A stretch of 64,000 nucleotides of DNA, taken from assembly GCF_040546765.1 (NCBI RefSeq), contig NZ_JBEPOK010000001.1, forward strand, positions 1,798,001-1,862,000. The letters are read 5' to 3'. Positions 58,601 through 64,000 of the stretch are shown here, piece after piece. The first letter of the stretch is position 1; each line of letters begins with the position of its first letter. The position numbers and the translations under genes were made by a program. The notes beneath the pieces are model-generated. The model was not told the DNA's origin. It made no database searches and saw nothing but the letters and a program-made list of their open reading frames with translations. The DNA is from Arthrobacter sp. OAP107. Its GTDB lineage: Bacteria > Actinomycetota > Actinomycetes > Actinomycetales > Micrococcaceae.

Positions 58601-61192
58601 GAAGAAGCCGCCGGGAGCCGTCACATGGTTACGGTCGGTTCCCGTGAGCACCGTCATGTTCCGTCCACCGGTGAGCCGCCAGGCGTCGAAGACGTTGTCG
58701 TCGGCCGGGTCGGTGCGATCGCGTTCGGCGCGGTACTCGGCGTAGATCGTCGAGCCCTGCTTGATCTCGTTGGAGTAGCGCACGCGCTTGGCCTCGGTCT
58801 CGAGGATCGAGGCCGTCCACTCGTCCAGTCGTGCGGTGGCCTTGCCGGTGGCGGGGTCGACCTCATACGTCGTGGCCCGTTCGATGAAGTCAACCGGGTG
58901 CTTGGTGCCGTAGAGCTGCGAGTACACCGCGTTCAGCGAGGCCGGCTCGCCGGTCCGGCTGCGGCCGGAGACGAGGTCACCGGCAAGCTGGTACTGGATG
59001 CGCTCGTGCATCAGCTGTTCGTAGCCGCGCAGCACCGTGCGCTCCTCGACCGACTTGGGGGCCTCGCCCGGGGTCTGGGCCTTGATCCGCGCCTCGTAGC
59101 CGGGGACGATCAGCGCGTTCTCGCCACTGGCGAAGCGCGTGACAATCTCCCCATGGCTGCCGACATCGAAGACTTGGCCGATCTCACCGGAGACCGGCGT
59201 GGCCTTGCCGTCACGACGCAGCTTTTCGGCGGTCCAGCTGATGACGCCCTGCGCGTCGACCAGGATCTCACCCGGCGTCGCGGCGTTGCGCTCGATGCTC
59301 TCCCGGACGGTCTGACCGATCCGACGCATGAACTCCGAGGGATGCTCGGCGATGGGGGCGGCGGTGGCCGTGTGGAAGGAGACGATCCGGTCCTTGAAGC
59401 GGGTCGCCTGGAAGCTGGTACCCATGAGCTCGGTGGGAGGCACCCCGCAGCGGCGCAGCGCCGAGGCGAGGTTGTCCAGGTTCGACCACTGGCCGGTCGG
59501 GCTGGTCATGTACTTGGCGACGCGGGCGGGGTCGAAGCGCTGGTCGAGCCACTCGCCGTCGATCAGGTGCGGCTCGGCATCCCAGGTGCCGACCAGCTCG
59601 AACGGAACGTCATCAGCGTGCGCACGGACCTTGTCGGCGGCCGTGCCACCATAGACGAGGTTGCCCAGGTCCGGAAGCTCACCGGCCTGCAGCTCGCCGA
59701 TCTCCTCCAGGCGCTCCTGGTACATCTCCTCGGTCGCGCCCGGACGCAGCAGCTCGCTGCGCGCTCCGGTGAGTACGTCCCAGTAAGAGCGCTGGATCGC
59801 CGCGACCTCGGGGTCAGAGGCATACTCCGGGGGCTCGATCTCGTCGAGCGCGCCCTCGGTGCGCTGCAGCTCAGACTCCGCGCGCAGAATCAGCTCCTCG
59901 ACGCCCAGGGCGGCGCGCAGGTTCTCCCGCGCGGTGTCCACGGCCTCGCGACCGTAGGCCTCGGCCGGCTCTGCATCCACGAAGAAGGTCGGCAGGGAGT
60001 GGTTCTTGGCATCCCGGCGCAGCATGACCTTGGACCCGGGGCGCGGGGCGCTCTCACCGGGGACGACATAGTCCGCGACGACGAACATGCTCTCGCGGTC
60101 GACGTGATAGCTGTCCGGCACGTCGATGAGGGAGCGGCCGCGGCCATGCTCGGGGTGGCTGGAGCCGACGACGCCGACCACCGTGCCGGGAAGATCCTGG
60201 CGTTCGATGGGCAGGCCTTGGGCGAAACGCAACAGCCGCACGGCGTCCTCGGAAGTCGGGGCGGGCACGGCCATGCCGCCGGGCACCCGGTGATTGGTGC
60301 TGTAGCGCAGCACCGTTCCGTTGTAGTAGATGCGCGCCCCGGCGTACTCCTCCTGGCGCGTGTCAGTGAGACGGATCTCCATGCCGGTCCCGGAGATCCG
60401 GGCCTTGATCTGCCCGGGCTCACGGTCGCGCAGGACCTCGTAGGCCACGCCCTGGGACTTCAGCTCCTCGAGCAGCGCCGCCGAGCGCGCCACCGCCCGC
60501 TGGGACATGAAACGGTTGCGGTCAACGCGGCCGGTCTGCGGGTCGCGTCCGCCGTCGATGACCCACTCGCGGACCTGGTCGTACTCCTGGCGGCTCATCT
60601 TGTCCATGAGCGCCGTGAGGCCTGCGGCGTCGTCGTTGGTCATGGCACGGCCGGCCTCGTACGGCTTACCGTCCTCGTCGAGCCGCCAGAGCGTCATGTT
60701 CCCGCGGCGCGGCTCAGACAAGGACTCCACCTCGCCGCCGGCGTTCTTCACGATCGTCTCGTCGGGAATGTACAGCCGCTCGGTACCTGCGCGCTTCACC
60801 GTCGCGCGCTCGGACCAGGCCGGGTCGTAAGGGCTGATCGGCAGCCGCGCCGAACGCGGGTCGATCTCCGCTCCGACGCCCGTGGCACGGGTGAACTCGC
60901 GCTGCAGCGTCTGGTAGCGCTCGTTGGCGGGGGAGTGGTCGCCGAACTGCGCCTCGTAGTCCGGGACGCGCTCGGAGAAGGCCGTGTCGATCGCAGTCAG
61001 ACACGCGGTGACGCCGAGTCCGGGATCAGCCAGGGCGGTTCCGCGCTGGCTGAGGATCTGGTCGACCCGTGCACGGATGGCCTTCGCCTGGGAGATCGGA
61101 ATGATCTCCCCGCTCTGCTCCCGGGCCTGCTCGACTGCCTTGTAGAAGACGTACTCGTAGAAGTACCGCCTCAGTCCGTGTGCCTTCTTCAT
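55631..61192 (-). CDS. Fused beta/beta-prime DNA-dependent RNA polymerase
   Basis: One 1,853-residue chain carries both catalytic double-psi barrels of multisubunit RNA polymerases. The beta-like part has DRQQMTASTIMQ (923 on, like the beta fork-loop NMQRQ region), the GDKISDLHGNKG motif with both active-site lysines (K985, K993), then VVMSPFSLISRRNAG, matching beta NPLGVPSRMN. The beta-prime-like part has LTGKNNIFKTGLMSSRLSD, WRDPVLRDAGVRY (like RAPTLHR) and the magnesium motif GDFDGD (D1411, D1413, D1415) followed by AVAVVRLHSEAAKAEAM. Cellular beta plus beta-prime total about 2,500 residues or more, so large parts are trimmed. AGGAGG precedes the ATG. Related single-chain enzymes are known from phages (YonO) and yeast killer plasmids. 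It probably transcribes the element's own genes. Confidence 0.93.
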   Translation of the reverse strand: MKKAHGLRRYFYEYVFYKAVEQAREQSGEIIPISQAKAIRARVDQILSQRGTALADPGLGVTACLTAIDTAFSERVPDYEAQFGDHSPANERYQTLQREFTRATGVGAEIDPRSARLPISPYDPAWSERATVKRAGTERLYIPDETIVKNAGGEVESLSEPRRGNMTLWRLDEDGKPYEAGRAMTNDDAAGLTALMDKMSRQEYDQVREWVIDGGRDPQTGRVDRNRFMSQRAVARSAALLEELKSQGVAYEVLRDREPGQIKARISGTGMEIRLTDTRQEEYAGARIYYNGTVLRYSTNHRVPGGMAVPAPTSEDAVRLLRFAQGLPIERQDLPGTVVGVVGSSHPEHGRGRSLIDVPDSYHVDRESMFVVADYVVPGESAPRPGSKVMLRRDAKNHSLPTFFVDAEPAEAYGREAVDTARENLRAALGVEELILRAESELQRTEGALDEIEPPEYASDPEVAAIQRSYWDVLTGARSELLRPGATEEMYQERLEEIGELQAGELPDLGNLVYGGTAADKVRAHADDVPFELVGTWDAEPHLIDGEWLDQRFDPARVAKYMTSPTGQWSNLDNLASALRRCGVPPTELMGTSFQATRFKDRIVSFHTATAAPIAEHPSEFMRRIGQTVRESIERNAATPGEILVDAQGVISWTAEKLRRDGKATPVSGEIGQVFDVGSHGEIVTRFASGENALIVPGYEARIKAQTPGEAPKSVEERTVLRGYEQLMHERIQYQLAGDLVSGRSRTGEPASLNAVYSQLYGTKHPVDFIERATTYEVDPATGKATARLDEWTASILETEAKRVRYSNEIKQGSTIYAEYRAERDRTDPADDNVFDAWRLTGGRNMTVLTGTDRNHVTAPGGFFDPVMTGGATNQGIVRYLTEDAAVRPDGTIEPGDPETVTGSRAPLMSRPELETLRYDPFDRQQMTASTIMQSSEVTKPTGTALMTFGGWTADDPIVVSTEFSERHRIRGAGGQLRDLVVGDKISDLHGNKGVVSLVVDRHMDPDEARAQGLEQEVAWFRENQGIDVVMSPFSLISRRNAGSARELMGGAVGDIRRPAVQGPDAGPVDGGLGEMRFVVTHMAVDEKTKIYDDEQVRAGKGRKASSQLAWALQSQDCPAIMREFYGHNSGAESNLREYLLVAGLDMEADGTLRVVGQAESVDERPERRLIPMPELMRTQPRSEGATPGLNTTAMRKSFGDLIGDRGGDMEIPFPLTYPTSQLTETVSATSWKLPVLSSHLRSGQEFDDGTSVTHDYTRSYQDVFVEACRYRYMAEQLDDHGLSPDKRAEVRRGMSESVSRAQRAFEAITTDVQNRVLTGKNNIFKTGLMSSRLSDSATMVWTADPRLDIDQIALSSVKAEQLGLAEGDHALVWRDPVLRDAGVRYMRVAIDDRLTGAAINPVMDQCFDGDFDGDAVAVVRLHSEAAKAEAMARLSVGANLLDTGVVKADGSHPLAMQVSLDTQVALSKSPELAESLESVVKEANRLRFVSDPHEVAAGHEVLVEELSDLYRSAQRGEFGSALTFSSREAHLQSVREVCVETGAKGSEKKLGDYARNLGDEQGTPGITQEDQEASMFATAIKAHGTGLGGSFSQRAVRALRGADLKAVLEVTYPVTQSILQAKHDAAEARHKYEMLQGPGRDLWRGRKLEHTGPGQWRPEFADGEAVQATAEEWEAQFVEFYEAKDGFNVSVNPDCVARVARALEDPKSGLVRNLEEDPSLAGTVMDRMAYGGDFEALVQAAKNRESVFDGEKNEQFASAGTRRARAAAARELDAFAAHGLDGLDGLESAEAAVDAAVLKRDVLAQTGDGAARARGASRRSAHAVGVGGRRPAWTPSYETGQQQSDDDYGLGG

Positions 61193-61300
61193 TGCTACTC
61201 AGCCTCCTGTAGACGCTCGGGGACATAACTATGTATAGATCATACCCTTATGATTCAAATGGAGGCGATAGACGAGTCAGAAACGAGCCAAAAGACGAAT
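61193..61300 (-). promoter_or_regulatory. Promoter region of the RNA polymerase gene
   Basis: The AT-rich stretch at about 61225-61262 holds, on the minus strand, TTGAAT, TATGAT and TATACATAG boxes. ATAGACGAGTCA (61268-61279, plus strand) is identical to 33159-33170 and may be a shared operator. Confidence 0.5.
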
Positions 61301-61334
61301 GCCGGGACAGTCGAATTGCATCGACTGTCCCGGC
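61301..61334 (-). terminator. Perfect hairpin after the coupling-protein gene
   Basis: GCCGGGACAGTCGA pairs over 14 bases with TCGACTGTCCCGGC around ATTGCA. On the minus strand ATTCGTCTTTTGG follows. It separates the coupling-protein operon from the polymerase promoter. Confidence 0.8.
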
Positions 61335-61358
61335 ACGGAGCGAATAGACCCGCCGGCA

Positions 61359-64000
61359 CTACCCCCGGGACTTCATCTCTACGGCCATGGCCCGGTCGAA
61401 AGCCCCGTCGGCCAGGACCTCCCAGCTGGGCAGCGAGGCCAGGTACGTGTAAAAGGCGGCGTGCACCTTGACCGTGGCCAGCGACCGCAGATCCTCCTCG
61501 GTCACGTCCTGCTCGGCGAACACGCGCGAGCCCTCGTCGCTGATCTGGCCGTTGATCCTGCGGGCGGCGTCGGTGTAGGCATCGGAACGGACCTGGCTGA
61601 TGTAGGTCTTTGACCCGTCGGCGCTGCGCAGCTCGCCGTCCCCGCCGACTGAGAAGTGCTCGCGGTCCCGCTGCATCTCCACCAGCGCGGTCTTGTACGC
61701 CTCACCAATCTCAAGGTCCAGGGCCTTGACCTTCGCCGAGCCGTCGAGATTGATCAGCATCTCCTTGCTGACCGTGCCCTCGGCGTAGACCAGGCGCTTG
61801 TGGTCCTTCTGCGTCGCCTGGTGGGCAGCCACGGTCGCGGCCACCTCCACGTCCTCCAGGAACTCCTCGTCGTTGCCCAGCATCATGGCCTCGTAGTCGT
61901 CCGGGTCCACGACCACCGGGGCATTGGGATCGCCACTCTCGTCGGTGAAAACCATCCGCGTGATGACCTCCATGACCTCGTCCGAGTAGACGTCCGGGTC
62001 GAGGCGCTCGATGTCGATGTCCTTGTAGTCGTACGTCTCCTGGTAGAGCGTCTTGGCGTCGGCCGCCCTGACTGCCTGGGCCATGCGCTTGTCGAGCATC
62101 TTGACGAAGTCCGGCTGGTTCATGCGCACGTCGAACTCCATCGCGGAGCTGAGCGTGGGGATCGTCTGCAGCGAGTACTCGTGCCCCGGGTGGGTGATCG
62201 TGTTGCCGAGCAGCTTGAATGACATCGGCAGGATCGTCTCGTTGCGGTTCCAGACCGGCGCGTCGCCGGCGCGCAGCACGATCGAGTTGCGCGGCGAGAG
62301 GAAGGCGAAATCGTTGTACTTGATCAGCGGCTCCTCCTCCGTCGACCAGGTGCGCGAAATCGCTCCGTCCGTCTTCCCGCCGACCACCTTGTCCAGGTTC
62401 TGCGTGATCTGCTTCGAGCTGGCGTGGGTACGGTGAGTCTTGCCGCTCATCTTCTCCAGCGTCTCAATCATCGAGTCGTCGGTCGACTTGAGGAAGACGA
62501 TGTTGCTCGTGTTTCCCTGCACAATCTTGTCGACCGACTCGCCGTAGACGTCGCGCAGCTGCTGCAGCGTCTGCAGGATAAGCGTGAACTGCTGCTCCTG
62601 GCCGAGGCCGATGGAGAGCATGGTCTCGAAGCCGGCGATGCCATTACCGTCGGACTGCAGGTTGCCGAGCTCGTCGAGCATGAACCGGGTGCGGTAGAGC
62701 GGCTTCTGGTTCGACTTGGTCATGTACGACTGGTCAAACGAGACGTCCACCAGCTGCTTGACCAGGATCAGGATCAGCTTGGCGTACTTCATCAGGTGCG
62801 GGGGAGTGACGAGAAAGACCGCCTTGGGCGACTCCGAGTACCGCGCCATCGTCTGCGTGATCGCGCGCGCCCGGACCTCGACCTCCTCAGGGTGCCCTCC
62901 GCCGGAGAAGTCCAGCTTGCGGCTCGGAAAGGTCGTGTCGCCGGGCTGGAACGAGAGGATCTTCCCGTCGCGGGTGCCACCCTCCCGCACCGGTCGCAGC
63001 TCGCGCAGCACGCCGTTCTTCACGATCTTCTTGCCGGTGACCGGCTCGACCACGAAGTGCCGGCCGTTGAGGGAGAGCTGGCAGCTCTTGCGGAAGTGGA
63101 AGTAGAAAGTGCGCACGAGCATGCCGCTCTGCGGGTTCTTCAGCTCCAGCTTCAGCCAAGCCTCGTCGCCGGGGAAGATTCCCTTGAAGTTGTAGCGCGC
63201 CCAGCCCACGCGGCCGACGATCTCCGAGTGCTCGAAGTCCTTGCCAAGGTTCTGGGTGAACATCGGGTCCGCGTACGCCGACCAGCTCGCCATCTGCCCG
63301 AGCAGGTGGTCGCGCTTCATGAAGTTCGGCGAGAACCGCACGCCCAGCCGCCGCGGGAAGGACAGGCCCGCCAGGTCAGTGTTCTGGCTCGGCTTGCCCG
63401 AGGTCAGGGTCGAGATCGTCGGGTCGGTGAAGAAGCTCATGCCCGTGATCGCGATGCCGTAGACCGAGGACATCATCTTCTCCGCACCGGCCATGGCGAC
63501 CAGGGCGTTGTGGGCGTTGCCGACGAGCGTGCGCATCGAGTTGCGCGGCAGGGCCTGGGTGGCGTTGAAGTAGAGCGTGAGCAGGTCCTGCTCGGCCTTG
63601 CCCTCCCATAGGAAGTCCTTCTCGGCGACCTTGGCCTGCTCCTCGGCCAGGGCGTCCTCGTCCTCTTCGAACTCGCCGTTCTTGATGCGCTTCTCCAGCT
63701 CGGCAGCGGGGTTCTTCCACTTCTTCGAGGTCAGCTGCACGAAGAGCTGGTAGCAGTTGTACAGCGTGACCTTTCCCCACATGTCGTCCAGCCGCTGCTC
63801 CAGCGTGCCCGGGTCCATGCCGGTGGCTGCTGCGTACTCGCGCAGCTCACGCTCCTCCTCGAGGTAGTAGTCGATGAGACCGTAGGCGGCCCGTTTGAAG
63901 GCGTTGTTCGCCGCGTTCGGCCAGACCGGGTCCTCACCGCCGTCCAGCGGGAAGAAAACCTCGCCGATGTTCTCGATGTAGAGCGCGCACTTGGTCGAGT
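61359..64000 (-). CDS. VirD4/TraG-type conjugative coupling protein (partial)
   Basis: Type IV coupling proteins are membrane-anchored hexameric ATPases that feed the relaxase-DNA complex into the mating channel. The frame is still open at the window end, so the N-terminus (membrane anchor and Walker A) is missing. Walker B TRFMLDELGNL lies at about 62665-62700, followed by the family pattern LILQTLQQLRDVYGES...IVQGNTSNIVFLKSTDD and EKMSGKTHRTH. An acidic Asp-rich C-terminal extension (ESGDPNAPVVVDPDDYEAMM) and a helical tail follow. Its presence shows that the element belongs to a conjugation system whose other parts lie beyond the window. Confidence 0.88.
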   Translation of the reverse strand, partial: STKCALYIENIGEVFFPLDGGEDPVWPNAANNAFKRAAYGLIDYYLEEERELREYAAATGMDPGTLEQRLDDMWGKVTLYNCYQLFVQLTSKKWKNPAAELEKRIKNGEFEEDEDALAEEQAKVAEKDFLWEGKAEQDLLTLYFNATQALPRNSMRTLVGNAHNALVAMAGAEKMMSSVYGIAITGMSFFTDPTISTLTSGKPSQNTDLAGLSFPRRLGVRFSPNFMKRDHLLGQMASWSAYADPMFTQNLGKDFEHSEIVGRVGWARYNFKGIFPGDEAWLKLELKNPQSGMLVRTFYFHFRKSCQLSLNGRHFVVEPVTGKKIVKNGVLRELRPVREGGTRDGKILSFQPGDTTFPSRKLDFSGGGHPEEVEVRARAITQTMARYSESPKAVFLVTPPHLMKYAKLILILVKQLVDVSFDQSYMTKSNQKPLYRTRFMLDELGNLQSDGNGIAGFETMLSIGLGQEQQFTLILQTLQQLRDVYGESVDKIVQGNTSNIVFLKSTDDSMIETLEKMSGKTHRTHASSKQITQNLDKVVGGKTDGAISRTWSTEEEPLIKYNDFAFLSPRNSIVLRAGDAPVWNRNETILPMSFKLLGNTITHPGHEYSLQTIPTLSSAMEFDVRMNQPDFVKMLDKRMAQAVRAADAKTLYQETYDYKDIDIERLDPDVYSDEVMEVITRMVFTDESGDPNAPVVVDPDDYEAMMLGNDEEFLEDVEVAATVAAHQATQKDHKRLVYAEGTVSKEMLINLDGSAKVKALDLEIGEAYKTALVEMQRDREHFSVGGDGELRSADGSKTYISQVRSDAYTDAARRINGQISDEGSRVFAEQDVTEEDLRSLATVKVHAAFYTYLASLPSWEVLADGAFDRAMAVEMKSRG

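Noticed and set aside
56240..61228. A 1,662-codon open frame on the plus strand opposite the RNA polymerase
   Set aside because: It is the antisense shadow of a GC-rich gene: the product is Arg/Leu/Gly/His-rich without domains, while the minus strand has clear polymerase motifs.
1..64000. tRNA or rRNA genes
   Set aside because: No conserved rRNA segments and no convincing cloverleaf with a T-loop GTTCRA sequence were noticed by eye; a covariance-model search would be decisive.
1..64000. Insertion sequences, transposases or integrases
   Set aside because: No DDE/DEDD transposase, tyrosine or serine recombinase motif was found among the credible proteins.
61359..64000. The coupling protein as complete gene starting at the ATG at 63818
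   Set aside because: The frame stays open and coding upstream to the window end, and the Walker A motif is still missing, so the gene is truncated by the window.

Overview
The window is GC-rich DNA with dense, often ATGA-overlapping genes. It carries markers typical of Actinomycetota: a WhiB-like Fe-S regulator, an Lsr2-like nucleoid protein, an actinobacterial ATP-dependent ligase and a MAB_1171c-type membrane protein. No rRNA, tRNA, ribosomal protein or central-metabolism gene was seen. The gene content (own DNA polymerase, primases and helicases, an iteron array, a conjugative coupling protein, a toxin-antitoxin pair and phage-type small genes) suggests a large conjugative plasmid, integrative element or phage-plasmid of an actinobacterium. 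I cannot name the genus.

Layout. 1-5.6 kb: a repeat-rich left end, a SLOG-fold protein, Lsr2, a RecJ/DHH nuclease and a CPBP membrane protease. 5.6-12.3 kb: the probable replication origin (palindromic GTACCAC/GTGGTAC iterons at 5919-6344), then an SF3 primase-helicase and a family-B DNA polymerase of about 1,070 residues. 12.5-25.3 kb: a one-directional block of small phage-type genes (VRR-NUC nuclease, DUF5664 protein, SNF2 helicase, HD hydrolase, glutaredoxin-like protein, WhiB) ending in RarA. 25.4-31.6 kb: a distinct accessory module of methyltransferase, PAS-like protein, SDR reductase, ImmA/IrrE peptidase, two membrane proteins and an XRE regulator. Three copies of AGTGGAA-N4-TTCCACT-type palindromes sit in its promoters. 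33-44 kb: large genes mostly standing alone between strong hairpin terminators, namely an abundant-looking protein of unknown function, an archaeo-eukaryotic-type primase, a MoxR AAA ATPase, a VWA protein, a ClpA/B-like double AAA ATPase and a UvrD-like helicase. 44-49.4 kb: unknown genes, a HAD phosphatase, a toxin-antitoxin pair and two small membrane proteins. 49.4-53 kb: an accessory patch with a frameshifted ATP-dependent DNA ligase. 53-64 kb, minus strand: an HU protein, two unknown proteins, a 1,853-residue fused beta/beta-prime RNA polymerase, and a VirD4/TraG-type coupling protein cut by the window end.

The most notable feature is the RNA polymerase. One polypeptide carries the beta-type GDK...HGNKG motif and then the beta-prime-type DFDGD catalytic motif. 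With its own replicase, two primases, helicases, ligase, chromatin proteins and probably its own RNA polymerase, the element looks unusually self-sufficient. A CCATTCG element followed 7-8 bases later by a (T/G)AGANT hexamer recurs in intergenic regions and could be a promoter for that polymerase; this is inference. Three genes (near 46497, 50475 and 51587) carry single-base frameshifts that may be real decay or sequencing error.
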